Shown: one piece after another, positions 42,939-53,688 of the stretch
How the letters are laid out: the number at the start of each line of letters is the position of its first letter
Position numbering within the stretch: the stretch's first letter is position 1
Notes under the pieces: generated by a model
Databases searched by the model: none
What the model was told of the DNA's origin: nothing
Seen by the model: only the letters and a program-made list of their open reading frames with translations
Program-made: the position numbers and the translations under genes
From: Arthrobacter sp. RIT-PI-e
Lineage (GTDB): Bacteria; Actinomycetota; Actinomycetes; Actinomycetales; Micrococcaceae
Length of the DNA: 64,000 bases
Assembly (NCBI RefSeq): GCF_001187915.1
Contig: NZ_LGIU01000091.1
Span: forward strand, 1 to 64,000
Direction of reading: 5' to 3'

Positions 42939-43685
42939 GTGGCTTCCTCATCGACCCCGCGGACGTACCGCACCGAAGGCGTGGTGCTCCGCACCTACAA
43001 ACTCGGGGAGGCCGATCGCATCATCGTGCTCCTGACCCGGGAGCACGGGCAGGTCCGGGCCGTGGCCAAGGGTGTGCGGCGTACCAGCAGCAAGTTCGGT
43101 TCCCGCCTGGAGCCCTTCATGGCGGTGGACCTCCTCCTGGCGCGCGGGCGGAACCTCGAGGTGGTGACCCAGGCCCAGACGAAGGGCGCCTACGGCTACG
43201 GGATCGCCTCGGACTACGGCCGCTACACGGCGGCGACCGCCATCGCGGAGACGGCCGAACGCCTGACCGACATCGGTGAGTCCGGAGGGGCGCAGTACGC
43301 GCTGGTGGCGGGTGCGTTCTCCGCACTGAGCCGGGGCCTGCACCCGTCGGAGCTCATCCTCGACTCCTACCTGCTGCGGGCGCTCGCCACCGCAGGATGG
43401 GCCCCCAGTTTCACCGACTGCGCCCGGTGCGGTGCTCCCGGGCCCCACACGGCCTTCTCCGCACCCCTCGGCGGTGCGGTCTGTCCGGTCTGCCGGCCAC
43501 CCGGGGCGGCATCGCCCTCGGGCGCCGCCATGGAGCTGCTCGGTGCCCTGCTCACCGGGGACTGGCAGATCGCGGACGGCGCGGCGGCCGGTCCGCGGCG
43601 TGAAGCGGCCGGGCTCGTCGCGGCCTACCTGCAGTGGCATCTCGAACGCGGAGTGATCTCCCTCGACCATGTGGAGCGTGCATGA
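42939..43685 (+). CDS. recO: DNA repair protein RecO
   Basis: A 248-residue protein. The OB-fold N-terminus reads [20 protein letters not shown], then [19 protein letters not shown]. The zinc finger has C-x2-C twice ([16 protein letters not shown]). It helps load RecA in gap repair with RecF/RecR. GTG 42939 has a GATGAT hexamer six bases before it, so a leaderless start is plausible. Its stop overlaps the uppS start (ATGA). Confidence 0.95.
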   Translation: MASSSTPRTYRTEGVVLRTYKLGEADRIIVLLTREHGQVRAVAKGVRRTSSKFGSRLEPFMAVDLLLARGRNLEVVTQAQTKGAYGYGIASDYGRYTAATAIAETAERLTDIGESGGAQYALVAGAFSALSRGLHPSELILDSYLLRALATAGWAPSFTDCARCGAPGPHTAFSAPLGGAVCPVCRPPGAASPSGAAMELLGALLTGDWQIADGAAAGPRREAAGLVAAYLQWHLERGVISLDHVERA

Positions 43686-44497
43686 AGAACGCAGCAGCCC
43701 GACCCGTGGCCCCCTGGCCCCACCCGAGCGGCGAGGTGGTGCCGGCCATCCCGCGCCAGTTCGTGCCGGAGCACGTGGCGATTGTCATGGACGGCAACGG
43801 CCGGTGGGCCAACGAACGGGGCCTGCCGCGCACCGAGGGTCACCGGGCCGGTGAGGCCGCCCTGCTGGACGTCATGGCGGGGGCGATCGAGATCGGGGTC
43901 CGTCACGTGTCCGTCTACGCCTTCAGCACCGAGAACTGGAAGCGGTCCCCCGAGGAGATCCGCTTCCTCATGGGCTTCAACAAGGAGGTGCTGCGCCGCC
44001 AGCGGAACCAGCTGGACGCCTGGGGCGTCCGGGTGCGCTGGGCGGGCCGGAGATCCAGGCTCTGGCCGTCCGTGGTCCGGGAGCTCGAGGACGCCGAGCG
44101 GCACACGGCCGGGAACACCACGTGCACCCTGACCATGTGCATCAACTACGGGGGCAGGGCCGAGATCGCGGATGCGGTGAAGTCGATCGCCGAGGACGTC
44201 GCCGCAGGACGGCTCCGTGCCTCCTCGGTGAGCGAGAAGACGGTGCAGCGGTACCTCGACGAACCCGACCTCCCCGACGTCGACCTGTTCCTGCGCACCT
44301 CGGGCGAGCAGCGCCTGTCCAACTTCATGCTCTGGCAGTCCGCGTACGCGGAGATGGTGTTCATGGACACCCTCTGGCCCGACGTCGACCGCCGCACCCT
44401 GTGGCGCGCCATCGAGGAGTACGCGGCACGGGACCGCCGCTACGGTGGGGCCGTGGACCAGGCGGCCGACCGGTCGGCCGGCGGGGCGTCCGGCTGA
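43682..44497 (+). CDS. uppS: Isoprenyl (undecaprenyl-type) diphosphate synthase
   Basis: A 271-residue cis-prenyltransferase that makes the polyprenyl carrier for wall synthesis. Signatures: [32 protein letters not shown], and [20 protein letters not shown]. All catalytic residues of the family (the Asp of MDGNGRW and the RxSGE-type arginines) are visible. ATG 43682 overlaps the recO stop. Chain length cannot be told from sequence. Confidence 0.94.
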   Translation: MKNAAARPVAPWPHPSGEVVPAIPRQFVPEHVAIVMDGNGRWANERGLPRTEGHRAGEAALLDVMAGAIEIGVRHVSVYAFSTENWKRSPEEIRFLMGFNKEVLRRQRNQLDAWGVRVRWAGRRSRLWPSVVRELEDAERHTAGNTTCTLTMCINYGGRAEIADAVKSIAEDVAAGRLRASSVSEKTVQRYLDEPDLPDVDLFLRTSGEQRLSNFMLWQSAYAEMVFMDTLWPDVDRRTLWRAIEEYAARDRRYGGAVDQAADRSAGGASG

Positions 44498-44514
44498 CCG
44501 GGTGCTCCGGAGGC

Positions 44515-45594
44515 TCAGCCGGACGTCGGAGGCGTTGCGACCGACGGCGGCACCTGGACCCCCAGCCAGCGGACGGTAGCCGCGGCGGCGTCGTCGCGCA
44601 CGGGCCGGCGTGAGAGGAAGACGTCGTGGAGCGCACCCCGGAAGCGTCGGATGGTCACGTCGGGGCCGAGGTCGGCCGCCCGGCGCACCGTCCTCGTGAC
44701 ATCCAGGATGCTGTCCGACTCGAGCATCGAGTCCTTCCACGTGGGGCTCGTGGTGGACGTCGCGGAACACAGCACCAGGATCGGCGTGTCCACCGTGACG
44801 CCGTGGGCCAGTTCCGCATGCCCGGCCAGTACGGCGGCCAGCCACCCGACGCGGATCGGGAAGCCCGCCTCGGGCCGCCACGACGGCTCGATCGACCACT
44901 CGCCGTCGCGGGTGTCGCTGATGCTCCGGAAGTAGAAGCCGAGCTCGGGGAGCAGGATCCGGGCCTTCGGCCGGAGCCTCGACATCGTGTCCAGCCCGCC
45001 CCGGGCCATGCCCCGCAGGACGGTGTTCCCCTGGGTCTCGAGCCAGGGGCCGTTGAGCACCAGGGCTGCGAGCCGGCCGGGATGACGCGCGCTCCACAGG
45101 ACCGCCGAGAGCCCCCCGGTGGAGTGCGCCATCAGCACGAGCTGCACCTCCACGGGCCCGCCCACTCGCTCACCCAGGCGTTCGGTCAGTGCCGCGATGC
45201 CGGCCTCGAGATCCTCGTCGTAGTCGCTCAGCGATGTCACGAACCCGGGGGTCTGGTGCGGCAGGAGACTGCGGCCGTGCTTGTGGAGGTCCAGCGCGAA
45301 GAACGCCCAGCCCGCTGAGTGCAGTGCGGAGGCCAGTTCCGCGTGGTGGAAGTAGTCGCTGAAGCCGTGGATGTGGAGCACGGCCCGGATCCTCACCGGA
45401 CCGTGCCCCCCGCGGTGCTCCGCCCGCGGGGCCACCGCATCACCGCCGCCGTCGGCGGACGCCGGGGCTCCCGCGATCCCGGGCTCGTGGGCCACCAGCG
45501 TGGCCACGCGCGTGCCCTCGTCGTCGGGGGTGAGCCACAGGGTCCGTGCCACGAACGGGTGGCCGAGGAAGTCCTGGTCCCAGTGCCCGTCCAT
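44515..45594 (-). CDS. Alpha/beta hydrolase (lysophospholipase-like)
   Basis: A 359-residue protein. [18 protein letters not shown] and [11 protein letters not shown] are typical of the serine aminopeptidase/monoacylglycerol-lipase type. The nucleophile is in [15 protein letters not shown], and His is likely in [12 protein letters not shown]. No signal peptide. It converges with uppS and diverges from pyrD. The substrate is probably an acyl ester; unproven. Confidence 0.87.
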   Translation of the reverse strand: MDGHWDQDFLGHPFVARTLWLTPDDEGTRVATLVAHEPGIAGAPASADGGGDAVAPRAEHRGGHGPVRIRAVLHIHGFSDYFHHAELASALHSAGWAFFALDLHKHGRSLLPHQTPGFVTSLSDYDEDLEAGIAALTERLGERVGGPVEVQLVLMAHSTGGLSAVLWSARHPGRLAALVLNGPWLETQGNTVLRGMARGGLDTMSRLRPKARILLPELGFYFRSISDTRDGEWSIEPSWRPEAGFPIRVGWLAAVLAGHAELAHGVTVDTPILVLCSATSTTSPTWKDSMLESDSILDVTRTVRRAADLGPDVTIRRFRGALHDVFLSRRPVRDDAAAATVRWLGVQVPPSVATPPTSG

Positions 45595-45669
45595 GCTCCG
45601 ACCCTACCCCCGGTCCTCGGGAGCACGGAGGAGTTGGAGGGTGTCACCCCTGCGTGGAATTCTGGTCGC

Positions 45670-46758
45670 ATGCGCATCTACCCCACCTTCTTCCGGGTCG
45701 TGTTCTCCGGGATGGACGCCGAGCGCGCCCACACGATCGGCTTCGCCCTGATCAAGGCCGCGGACCGGACCCCCGCGGGGTGGTTCCTGCGCCGCTACTG
45801 CGCACCGGATCCGCGCCTGGCCACCTCGGCCTTCGGCGTCGAGTTCCCGTCCCCGTTCGGCCTGGCCGCGGGGTTCGACAAGGCGGGCGAGGGGGTGCTG
45901 GCGCTCACGGCGCTCGGGTTCGGTCACGTGGAGATCGGCACCATCACGGGTCAGGCCCAGCCCGGCAACCCGCGCCCGCGGCTCTTCCGGCTGTTGGAGG
46001 ACCGCGCCGTGATCAACCGGATGGGCTTCAACAACGACGGCGCCGCCCTGGTGGGCCCGCGGCTGCGGTCGGCGCGTCAGCGGCTGGCCCGCAGGTACGG
46101 TTCACGGCCCCGCCCGGTCGTCGGCGCGAACATCGGTAAGACCAAGACGGTGGATCTCGCGGACGCCGTGGCCGATTACCTCGTGAGCGCGGAGCAGCTC
46201 GCACCCGAGGCCGACTACCTGGTGGTGAACGTGTCCTCCCCGAACACCCCGGGGCTGCGTCTGCTGCAGACCGCCGACTCCCTCCGGCCCCTCCTGGAGG
46301 CGGTACGGAGCACGGCGGACCGGTCCGCGGGCCGCCACGTGCCCCTGCTGGTGAAGATCGCCCCCGATCTCACGGACCAGGATCTCGACGACGTCGCGAC
46401 GCTCGCCCTCGACCTGGGCCTGGACGGCATCGTGGCCACCAACACCACCATCACGCGGGAGAACCTCCGCACCGACGACGCCGTGGTGATCGCCAAGGGC
46501 GTCGGTGGACTGAGCGGTGCGCCCCTGAGGGCGCGGTCCCTCGAGGTGCTCGAGCGCTTGCGTGCGGCGGTGGGGGACCGGCTGGCGATCATCTCGGTGG
46601 GCGGCGTCGAGACCCCCGCGGACGTCCACGAGCGGCTCGAGGCGGGAGCCACCCTGGTGCAGGGGTACACGGGGTTCCTGTACGAGGGACCGTTCTGGGC
46701 CGCCCGGATCAACCGGGGACTCCTGCGGTCGAGGATCCCCGCGGCGCACCACGCCTGA
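45670..46758 (+). CDS. pyrD: Quinone-dependent dihydroorotate dehydrogenase
   Basis: A 362-residue class 2 enzyme that oxidises dihydroorotate at the membrane and reduces quinone. It has the N-terminal helical region ([20 protein letters not shown]), the FMN-binding [13 protein letters not shown], the active-site segment [15 protein letters not shown] with the class 2 Ser, and a final FMN phosphate loop ([20 protein letters not shown]). No ribosome site is visible before ATG 45670. A strong hairpin follows. Confidence 0.95.
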   Translation: MRIYPTFFRVVFSGMDAERAHTIGFALIKAADRTPAGWFLRRYCAPDPRLATSAFGVEFPSPFGLAAGFDKAGEGVLALTALGFGHVEIGTITGQAQPGNPRPRLFRLLEDRAVINRMGFNNDGAALVGPRLRSARQRLARRYGSRPRPVVGANIGKTKTVDLADAVADYLVSAEQLAPEADYLVVNVSSPNTPGLRLLQTADSLRPLLEAVRSTADRSAGRHVPLLVKIAPDLTDQDLDDVATLALDLGLDGIVATNTTITRENLRTDDAVVIAKGVGGLSGAPLRARSLEVLERLRAAVGDRLAIISVGGVETPADVHERLEAGATLVQGYTGFLYEGPFWAARINRGLLRSRIPAAHHA

Positions 46759-46773
46759 GGACCTGACCCCCGG

Positions 46774-46813
46774 GACGGGTGAAGCCGGACCAGCAGGTCC
46801 GGCTTCACCCGTC
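46774..46813. terminator. 18-bp perfect hairpin after pyrD
   Basis: GACGGGTGAAGCCGGACC (46774-46791) pairs without mismatch with its complement at 46796-46813 around AGCA. It lies between convergent pyrD and the DUF3043-like gene and probably terminates both. No T tract. Confidence 0.8.
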
Positions 46814-46844
46814 CGCCCCGGAGGTGGGTCCGGGCGCCGATCGA

Positions 46845-47435
46845 TCAGGAGGGGTACTGGCCCCGGCGGACCTGCGGCTTGGGCAGCCGGAGCCTGCGCA
46901 GCTGGAGCGCCCGCGTCACCGCGTACCAGAGGTCTCCCTGGGCCGGTCCGCCGAACTTCTCGGTGAGCTTCCGCTTCAGCTTGCGCCGCAGCAGGATGCA
47001 GTCCACGATCACGACCACGATGAGGAACCAGAAGGCCATGAGCACGGCGCTCTGCACGGCCAGGGACTGGAAGAAACTGAGGACCACGAACACCAGGGCG
47101 GCGATCATGAGGAACTCGCCCACGTTGATGCGGGCGTCCACGAACTGGCGGACGTAGCGGCGGTGGGGTCCCTTGTCACGGAGGGGCAGGTACCGCTCCT
47201 CGTCGGTGTCGAGTGCCTGCCGCGTCCGGAGGCGGTCCTCCCGCATCGCTGCGCGGCTCTTCTCCTTGGCGGCCTTGCGGTCGTTCGGTACCAGGGGCCG
47301 CCTGCGGGCGGCCTCCTGCACGCTGCGCTTGGGCGTCGGCACGCCCTTGCCCTGCTGTCGCGGTGTCTCCTGGGGCGGGGAAGCGCTGTCGACTACTTCC
47401 TGGGCGGTGGGGGCTTCTCGATTTCGTCCGAACAC
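46845..47435 (-). CDS. DUF3043 family membrane protein
   Basis: A 196-residue protein. A long charged N-terminus (KAAKEKSRAAMREDRLRTRQ) leads to RRYVRQFVDARINVGEFLM, then two membrane helices (MIAALVFVVLSFF and SAVLMAFWFLIVVVIVDCIL) and a basic tail. This is the actinobacterial DUF3043 pattern; function unknown. GTG 47435 is the start, preceded by a G-rich ribosome site. It diverges from the dipeptidase gene. Confidence 0.85.
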   Translation of the reverse strand: MFGRNREAPTAQEVVDSASPPQETPRQQGKGVPTPKRSVQEAARRRPLVPNDRKAAKEKSRAAMREDRLRTRQALDTDEERYLPLRDKGPHRRYVRQFVDARINVGEFLMIAALVFVVLSFFQSLAVQSAVLMAFWFLIVVVIVDCILLRRKLKRKLTEKFGGPAQGDLWYAVTRALQLRRLRLPKPQVRRGQYPS

Positions 47436-47540
47436 CCCCCCAGGATACCGGCTCGGGGAAGAGCACCTCGGAGACCTACGGGCCGAACGGTCCGGGAGGA
47501 CCGCTCCGCCCCGTCCGGGGCCCCTGTGTAGGGTTCTGGC

Positions 47541-48965
47541 ATGACCTCCATGAACACCTCCTCCGGCCCGGCAGCGGGCCCCTCCGACGTCGTCGACCGC
47601 CTGCGGGCGAGCATCGACGCCGCCTTCCCCCGTATCGTCGAGCAGCTCGGCGACCTCGTGGCCATCCGGGGCATCGCCTGGGACGCCTTCGACGCCGCCG
47701 ACCTCGACCGCAGCGCCGACGCGGTGGCCGGCCTGGTCCGGGACGCCGGGATCGACGACGTCCGGATCCTGCGCGTGGACAACGCGGGGGTGCCGGGCGG
47801 TCCCGCCGTCGTCGCCCGCCGCCCCGCGGCAGCCGGTATGCCCACCGTGCTGCTCTACGCCCACCACGACGTGCAGCCGCCGGGGGACCCTGCGCTCTGG
47901 GACACCGATCCCTTCGTCGCCACCGAACGCGACGGCAGGCTCTACGGCCGGGGGAGCGCCGACGACAAGGCGGGTGTCATGGCCCACGTGGGTGCCTTCA
48001 CGGCCCTGGCCGACGTGCTCGGGGACTCCTTCGGCGTCGGGGTGACACTTTTCGTCGAGGGGGAGGAGGAGGCCGGCTCGCCCACGTTCCGCAGCTTCCT
48101 CGAGACCTACCGCGAGGACCTCGCGGCGGACGTGATCGTCGTGGCCGACTCCAGCAACTGGAAGGTGGGCGTCCCCGCGCTGACCACCAGCCTGCGCGGG
48201 CTCGTGGACGGCACCATCGAGGTGCAGGTCCTGGACCACGCGGTGCACTCCGGGATGTTCGGCGGGCCCGTGCTGGACGCCCCCACGCTCCTGGCGCGGC
48301 TCATCGCCACCCTGCACGACGACGCCGGGGACGTCGCGATCGCCGGGCTGCGGAGCGGGGACGACGCCTCCGTGGAGTACGAGGAGCAGGACTACCGCAC
48401 CGACGCGTCCGTGCTCGACGGCGTCCGGCTCGCCGGTACCGGATCCATCGCCTCGCGTCTGTGGACCAAGCCCGCCCTCTCGATCATCGGCATGGACATC
48501 CCCACCGTGGCGCTGTCCTCCAACACCCTGCTGCCGCGCGCACGGGCCAAGTTCAGCCTGCGCCTCGCCCCCGGTGAGGAACCGGCGGCGGCCATGGACG
48601 CGGTCCGGCGCCACGTGGAGGCGCATGCCCCGTTCGGTGCCCGGGTGACCTTCACGCCGGGGGAGAGCGGGAGCCCCTTCAGCACCGACACCGGAGAGCC
48701 CGCCTCCCGGCTGGCCCTGGAAGCGCTGGAGGAGGCCTGGGGTGTGCAGCCGGTCGAGGCGGGGATGGGCGGATCCATCCCGTTCATCGCGGACCTCACC
48801 GAGGTGTTCCCGTCCGCCCAGATCCTCATCACCGGGGTGGAGGATCCCGATTCCCGGGCGCACAGTGCCAACGAGTCGCTGCACCTCGGCGAGTTCCGGA
48901 AGGCCGTCCTCGCCGAGGCGATCCTGCTCGCGCGGATCAACGACGGCGGTCTGACCGGCGCCTGA
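47541..48965 (+). CDS. M20 family dipeptidase
   Basis: A 474-residue zinc dipeptidase. Metal ligands: His in LLYAHHDVQPPGD, Asp in YGRGSADDKAGVMAH, and Glu-Glu in FVEGEEEAGS. The lid domain follows (about 210-370), and HSANESLHLGEF near the end completes the site. It resembles the CNDP/succinyl-diaminopimelate-desuccinylase-like group. A TAGGGT hexamer lies six bases before ATG 47541, with no ribosome site, indicating a leaderless mRNA. Confidence 0.93.
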   Translation: MTSMNTSSGPAAGPSDVVDRLRASIDAAFPRIVEQLGDLVAIRGIAWDAFDAADLDRSADAVAGLVRDAGIDDVRILRVDNAGVPGGPAVVARRPAAAGMPTVLLYAHHDVQPPGDPALWDTDPFVATERDGRLYGRGSADDKAGVMAHVGAFTALADVLGDSFGVGVTLFVEGEEEAGSPTFRSFLETYREDLAADVIVVADSSNWKVGVPALTTSLRGLVDGTIEVQVLDHAVHSGMFGGPVLDAPTLLARLIATLHDDAGDVAIAGLRSGDDASVEYEEQDYRTDASVLDGVRLAGTGSIASRLWTKPALSIIGMDIPTVALSSNTLLPRARAKFSLRLAPGEEPAAAMDAVRRHVEAHAPFGARVTFTPGESGSPFSTDTGEPASRLALEALEEAWGVQPVEAGMGGSIPFIADLTEVFPSAQILITGVEDPDSRAHSANESLHLGEFRKAVLAEAILLARINDGGLTGA

Positions 48966-49142
48966 TCCGTGCCGGGCCCGTGCCCGGCCCGAGGGGGCGG
49001 GCACGGGAGGAAATGTTCTGGGCGTCCCGTCCGTTATCCCAGGTGCGGGTCCGGCGTACGCTTGGACGAGGCCATGTGCCCCGCACCGCGGCAGGCACTG
49101 AGAGCGGGCACGCGACGACGGGTCCGAGCTAGGAGAGACACA

Positions 49143-49523
49143 ATGAGCACTTCGACCACCGAGAACGAGTCCCTGCAGGGGGCCACGGAGCTGCCGATCC
49201 ACGAGGTCGCGCTGTCCGACGTCGCCGCAGGCAAGGTGCGCAGCCTCCTCGAGCAGGAGGGGCGCACGGATCTCCGCCTGAGGGTGGCGGTGCAGCCGGG
49301 CGGCTGCTCGGGACTCATCTACCAGCTGTACTTCGACGAGCGGGTCCTTGACGGTGACGCCGTACGGGACTTCGACGGGGTCGAGGTCATCGTGGACAAG
49401 ATGAGCGTGCCCTACCTGTCGGGCGCCTCCATCGACTTCGAGGACACCATCTCGAAGCAGGGCTTCACCATCGACAACCCGAATGCGGGCGGATCGTGCG
49501 CCTGCGGGGACTCCTTCCACTAG
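49143..49523 (+). CDS. erpA: Iron-sulfur cluster insertion protein (ErpA/HesB type)
   Basis: A 126-residue A-type carrier that hands Fe-S clusters to target proteins. The three cluster cysteines are present: Cys in VQPGGCSGLIYQLYF and the pair in GGSCACGDSF. Length is standard after a short N-terminal tail. GGAGAG lies before ATG 49143. It lies just upstream of the cytochrome oxidase genes, and a T-tailed terminator separates them. Confidence 0.93.
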   Translation: MSTSTTENESLQGATELPIHEVALSDVAAGKVRSLLEQEGRTDLRLRVAVQPGGCSGLIYQLYFDERVLDGDAVRDFDGVEVIVDKMSVPYLSGASIDFEDTISKQGFTIDNPNAGGSCACGDSFH

Positions 49524-49533
49524 CACGACGCTC

Positions 49534-49577
49534 GAGGCCCGGAACACCACGCGGACAGTGTGTTCCGGGCCTCTTTC
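49534..49577 (+). terminator. Rho-independent terminator after erpA
   Basis: GAGGCCCGGAACAC (49534-49547) pairs with GTGTTCCGGGCCTC (49560-49573) over 14 bases around 12 bases, followed by TTT. Confidence 0.85.
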
Positions 49578-49597
49578 GTGTCACCGGATCGCGGGTC

Positions 49598-49626
49598 TTG
49601 CCGGTAAGCTCTACAGTGAGTAGTAA
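49598..49626 (+). promoter_or_regulatory. Promoter of the ctaC operon
   Basis: TTGCCG (49598-49603), a 17-base spacer and TAGTAA (49621-49626). It lies just after the erpA terminator and about 70 bases before the ctaC start. Confidence 0.5.
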
Positions 49627-49694
49627 AACTGGATGTGCACCCCGAGCAGCTTCATGGGCGGGTGGCAACGCACGTAGAGAAGGAAGGTCCGTCT

Positions 49695-50567
49695 GTGATT
49701 TCGCAGGACCGAACCAGTAGCAAGCGCGTCAGGATCGCGAAGATCTCCAGCCTCTCGCTGGCCGGCGCCCTCCTACTGACCGGCTGTTCGGCAGAAGCCC
49801 AGAAGGGGTGGCTGCCGGCAGACCGGGACAACACGAACCACACCGGGATCATCACCGATCTCTGGGTCAACTCCTGGATCGCCGCGCTCGTGGTGGGGAT
49901 CATCACCTGGGGTCTGATCATCTGGTGCATGGTGGCGTACCGCCGCCGGAAGAACGACACCGGGTACCCGCGGCAGCTCAGCTACAACCTGCCGCTGGAG
50001 ATCTTCTACTTGACGATCCCGCTGTTCATGGTCCTCGTGTTCTTCTACTTCACGGAGCGGGACATCGCCACGATCGACGCCCGGCAGGAGAACCCCGACG
50101 TGATCATCGACGTCCAGGGCAAGCAGTGGTCCTGGGACTTCAACTACGTCAACGAGGACAAGTACTCCACCGGTGTCCAGGTGAGCCTCAACGGCGAGGA
50201 GGGCGTCCCCGAGCGTCTGCCCACCCTGTACCTGCCGGTCAACCGGTCCGTCGAGCTGCAGCTCAACTCGCGCGACGTGCAGCACTCGTTCTTCGTACCG
50301 GCATTCCTCCAGAAGCGCGACCTCTACCCCGGCCGCACCAACTACATCAACCTCACTCCCACCAAGGAGGGCGTCTTCGCCGGTAAGTGCGCGGAGTTGT
50401 GCGGTCAGTACCACTCCGAGATGCTCTTCAACGTCGAGGTGGTCTCCCAGGAGGAGTTCGACGCCCAGATGGCCCTGCTGGAAGACGGGCAGGTCGGCGA
50501 CGACTACGGCCGCGACTCCTCTCCGGCGGATGTTCCCGATACCGACCCAGCCAGGAGCAGCAGCTGA
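49695..50567 (+). CDS. ctaC: Cytochrome c oxidase subunit II (aa3 type)
   Basis: A 290-residue subunit carrying the CuA centre that receives electrons from cytochrome c. The signal has a lipobox (LLLTGC), so the N-terminus is probably a lipoprotein. Two membrane helices ([39 protein letters not shown]) precede the cupredoxin domain with HSFFVPAF and the CuA motif [15 protein letters not shown] 49695 follows AAGGAAGG. The stop overlaps the ctaD ATG (TGATG). Confidence 0.95.
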   Translation: MISQDRTSSKRVRIAKISSLSLAGALLLTGCSAEAQKGWLPADRDNTNHTGIITDLWVNSWIAALVVGIITWGLIIWCMVAYRRRKNDTGYPRQLSYNLPLEIFYLTIPLFMVLVFFYFTERDIATIDARQENPDVIIDVQGKQWSWDFNYVNEDKYSTGVQVSLNGEEGVPERLPTLYLPVNRSVELQLNSRDVQHSFFVPAFLQKRDLYPGRTNYINLTPTKEGVFAGKCAELCGQYHSEMLFNVEVVSQEEFDAQMALLEDGQVGDDYGRDSSPADVPDTDPARSSS

Positions 50568-52297
50568 TGTCAACTTTCGAATACACCCTCGAGGAGGCCG
50601 GCACCGTCGCGGCCCCGCGTGTGGTGCCCAGGTCCAAGGGCCGGATCGTGGTCAGCTGGCTGACCTCGACCGACCACAAGACGATCGGGTACATGTACCT
50701 GATCGCGTCGTTCATCTTCTTCTGCTTCGCCGGGGTGATGGCGCTCATCATCCGCGCCGAGCTCTTCGAGCCCGGCATGCAGATCCTGCAGACCAAGGAG
50801 CAGTACAACCAGCTGTTCACCATGCACGGCACGGTGATGCTCCTGATGTTCGCCACACCGCTGTTCGCCGGGTTCGCCAACATCATCATGCCGCTGCAGA
50901 TCGGCGCCCCGGACGTGGCGTTCCCGAGGTTGAACGCCCTCGCGTTCTGGTTCTTCCTCTTCGGTAGCACGATCGCCGTCTCGGGCTTCATCACCCCCCA
51001 GGGTGCGGCATCCTTCGGCTGGTTCGCCTACGCCCCGCTGTCGAGCACCACGTTCTCCCCGGGCGTCGGCGGGGACCTGTGGGTCTTCGGTCTCGCCCTG
51101 TCCGGGTTCGGGACCATCCTCGGTGCGGTCAACTTCATCACCACGATCGTGTGCATGCGTGCCCCGGGAATGACCATGTGGCGCATGCCCATCTTCACCT
51201 GGAACACCCTGATCACCGCGATCCTCGTCCTGATGGCCTTCCCCCCGCTCGCCGCGGCGCTGTTCGCCCTCGGTGCGGACCGCCGGTTCGGGGCACACAT
51301 CTTCGACCCCGAGAACGGTGGGGCCATCCTGTGGCAGCACCTCTTCTGGTTCTTCGGTCACCCCGAGGTGTACATCATCGCGCTGCCGTTCTTCGGCATC
51401 GTCTCGGAGATCTTCCCGGTCTTCAGCCGCAAGCCGATCTTCGGCTACAAGGGTCTGGTCTACGCCACGATCGCCATCGCCGCCCTGTCGGTGACCGTGT
51501 GGGCACACCACATGTACGTCACCGGTGCGGTGCTCCTGCCGTTCTTCGCCTTCATGACCATGCTGATCGCGGTACCGACCGGGGTGAAGTTCTTCAACTG
51601 GATCGGCACGCTCTGGCGGGGCTCGCTGACGTTCGAGACCCCGATGCTCTGGAGCCTCGGATTCCTCGTCACGTTCCTCTTCGGTGGTCTGACCGGCATC
51701 ATCCTCGCCTCACCGCCTCTGGACTTCCACGTCTCGGACACCTACTTCGTGGTGGCGCACTTCCACTACGTGGTGTTCGGTACCGTGGTGTTCGCGATGT
51801 TCGCCGGCTTCTACTTCTGGTGGCCCAAGTTCACCGGGAAGATGCTCAACGAGCGTCTGGGCAAGATCCACTTCTGGATGCTCTTCCTCGGCTTCCACGC
51901 CACCTTCCTCGTGCAGCACTGGCTCGGCGTCGAGGGTATGCCCCGGCGTTACGCCGACTACCTCCCGGAGGACGGCTTCACGCTGATGAACCAGTTCTCC
52001 ACCGTCGGTTCCTTCGTACTCGGCGCCTCGCTGATCCCGTTCTTCTGGAACGTGTACATCACCTGGCGATCGGGTAAGAAGGTCGAGGTGGACGACCCCT
52101 GGGGCTTCGGAGCCTCGCTGGAGTGGGCCACCTCGTGCCCGCCCCCGCGCCACAACTTCACCTCGCTGCCGAGGATCCGCTCGGAGCGTCCCGCGCTCGA
52201 CCTGCACCACCCCGAGCTGCAGCAGACGCACACACCCGATGACAACGTTGCCGGAGCTGCTATGGGTGCGGCCGACCGAGGGGATGCCAAGTCATGA
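50567..52297 (+). CDS. ctaD: Cytochrome c oxidase subunit I (aa3 type)
   Basis: A 576-residue catalytic subunit with 12 membrane helices that reduces oxygen and pumps protons. Haem a and a3/CuB ligands are seen in [25 protein letters not shown] (with the cross-linked Tyr), WAHHMYVTG and [16 protein letters not shown] precedes the ATG. It overlaps ctaC (TGATG) and ctaF (ATGA), so the three should be made in step. Confidence 0.97.
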   Translation: MSTFEYTLEEAGTVAAPRVVPRSKGRIVVSWLTSTDHKTIGYMYLIASFIFFCFAGVMALIIRAELFEPGMQILQTKEQYNQLFTMHGTVMLLMFATPLFAGFANIIMPLQIGAPDVAFPRLNALAFWFFLFGSTIAVSGFITPQGAASFGWFAYAPLSSTTFSPGVGGDLWVFGLALSGFGTILGAVNFITTIVCMRAPGMTMWRMPIFTWNTLITAILVLMAFPPLAAALFALGADRRFGAHIFDPENGGAILWQHLFWFFGHPEVYIIALPFFGIVSEIFPVFSRKPIFGYKGLVYATIAIAALSVTVWAHHMYVTGAVLLPFFAFMTMLIAVPTGVKFFNWIGTLWRGSLTFETPMLWSLGFLVTFLFGGLTGIILASPPLDFHVSDTYFVVAHFHYVVFGTVVFAMFAGFYFWWPKFTGKMLNERLGKIHFWMLFLGFHATFLVQHWLGVEGMPRRYADYLPEDGFTLMNQFSTVGSFVLGASLIPFFWNVYITWRSGKKVEVDDPWGFGASLEWATSCPPPRHNFTSLPRIRSERPALDLHHPELQQTHTPDDNVAGAAMGAADRGDAKS

Positions 52298-52695
52298 GGA
52301 TCGAGAAGAATCTCTTCCTGATCGGAGTACCGATCTTCGTGCCGGTGGCTCTGGTCTACGGATGGCTCAACGAGTGGAACGAATGGGTGGGCTTCCTGGG
52401 GATCCTGCTGGTGGGTGGACTCGCCGGCATGATCGGGTTCTACCTCGCGTTCACGGCGAAGCGGGTCGGTCAGCGTCCCGAGGACCGCCTCGACGCCGAG
52501 ATCCACGAGGGCTCCGGGGAGCAGGGCCACTTCAGCCCGTGGAGCTGGTGGCCGCTGATGCTGGCCGCAGCTGCGGCGACCTCGTTCCTCGGGATGGCGG
52601 TCGGATTCTGGATCCTGTACATCGGGATGGGTATGGCCGTCATCGGCCTTGTCGGCTGGGTGTACGAGTACAGCCGTGGAGATCACGCACACTAG
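52294..52695 (+). CDS. ctaF: Cytochrome c oxidase subunit IV (actinobacterial)
   Basis: A 133-residue membrane protein with four helices ([80 protein letters not shown]). It is the small subunit found with actinobacterial aa3 oxidases in the bcc-aa3 supercomplex. ATG 52294 overlaps the ctaD stop. A strong terminator follows. Confidence 0.92.
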   Translation: MRIEKNLFLIGVPIFVPVALVYGWLNEWNEWVGFLGILLVGGLAGMIGFYLAFTAKRVGQRPEDRLDAEIHEGSGEQGHFSPWSWWPLMLAAAAATSFLGMAVGFWILYIGMGMAVIGLVGWVYEYSRGDHAH

Positions 52696-52711
52696 CGTCC
52701 TCGATCGGAAA

Positions 52712-52745
52712 GGAAGAGCCCGCCTCGAGCGGGCTCTTCCGCTTT
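52712..52745 (+). terminator. Terminator after ctaF
   Basis: GGAAGAGCCCGC (52712-52723) pairs with GCGGGCTCTTCC (52729-52740) around CTCGA, followed by GCTTT. Confidence 0.82.
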
Positions 52746-52971
52746 AAGGAGCGAGCACCGGTTCCACGGATGGTCGGCACCGATCCGGGAGAGCCTCCTC
52801 CTCGGCCCTCCAGCGGGGTGAAGGAGCTTCATCCACCCCGCGGCGCACCCCGGGGCCCCGGAAGGATGTTATTCGGACTCCGTAGGCCCCTTCCCGTGGG
52901 TCTGCAGCGCCGTGGAGCGGTTCGGGAAGCTTCTCGCCTCCGGAGGTGTGGTCAGGCCGTCCGGTCGGGGT

Positions 52972-53583
52972 TCACGGGATGAAGATCGCGAATCCACTTC
53001 CGATGAGGGTACCCACCGCGTAGCCGGCCACCACCTGGGCCGGTGTGTGGGCCCCGAGCCGCACACGGGACCAGCCGACCGCGAATGCCATCACCGTCAG
53101 CGTCCATGCACCGGGGCCGATGAGCGAGATGCAGCCCACCGTCACGAACGCGGCGACCGCGGAGTGGGCTGAGAGCTTCCACCACAGGTTCACCACGAGG
53201 ACGACGACGACACCTGCCACGGTGCAGAGCACCGTACCGGTCACGCGCCAGGGCGCGTCGAGGAGGACGAGCAGGACGATCCCGACCGAGATGGACACGA
53301 GGGTGGCGGCCAGGACCGGTGCCCGCTGTGCGCGGTCACTCAGATGATGATCGACGAGCACACCGCGTCGGACCAGGAGGAGCACCCCGCCGAGTGGGAC
53401 AAGGGTGGTGAAGACGACGGCAGTACCTGCGTGGAGGGCCGACACGGGCCCTCGAGTGCCACCGAGGGCGGCGATCAGGATGAAGACGGTCACGAGGACT
53501 GCCGGCGCGCACAGCTCACTGATGACCCGTGCGAGCGGTGCGCTCCACCGGCGGTGGGGACGGATGGTCACTGGGGGAGACAC
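52972..53583 (-). CDS. PAP2 superfamily membrane phosphatase-like protein
   Basis: A 203-residue protein with about five to six membrane helices. PAP2-type motifs are partly visible: DHHLSDRAQRAPV, KLSAHSAVAAFVTVG (Ser-His-x-x like) and GWSRVRLGAHTPAQVVAGY (Arg and His of motif 3). It may act on lipid phosphates. GTG 53583 is chosen for AGGAG about ten bases upstream; ATG 53634 would lie in the hairpin. It sits alone between the two respiratory operons. Confidence 0.8.
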   Translation of the reverse strand: MSPPVTIRPHRRWSAPLARVISELCAPAVLVTVFILIAALGGTRGPVSALHAGTAVVFTTLVPLGGVLLLVRRGVLVDHHLSDRAQRAPVLAATLVSISVGIVLLVLLDAPWRVTGTVLCTVAGVVVVLVVNLWWKLSAHSAVAAFVTVGCISLIGPGAWTLTVMAFAVGWSRVRLGAHTPAQVVAGYAVGTLIGSGFAIFIP

Positions 53584-53632
53584 GGAGGGCTTTCTCCTGG
53601 TGGGAACGTGGGGTGGGTTCACCTGGCACAGC

Positions 53633-53668
53633 ATGAAGGGCCCGGACGAACACGTCCGGGCCCTTCAT
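53633..53668. terminator. 16-bp hairpin downstream of qcrB
   Basis: ATGAAGGGCCCGGACG (53633-53648) pairs with CGTCCGGGCCCTTCAT (53653-53668) around AACA. It lies just after the qcrB stop on the minus strand and upstream of the PAP2 gene. Confidence 0.75.
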
Positions 53669-53688
53669 CGTTTCTCGTTAATCACGAA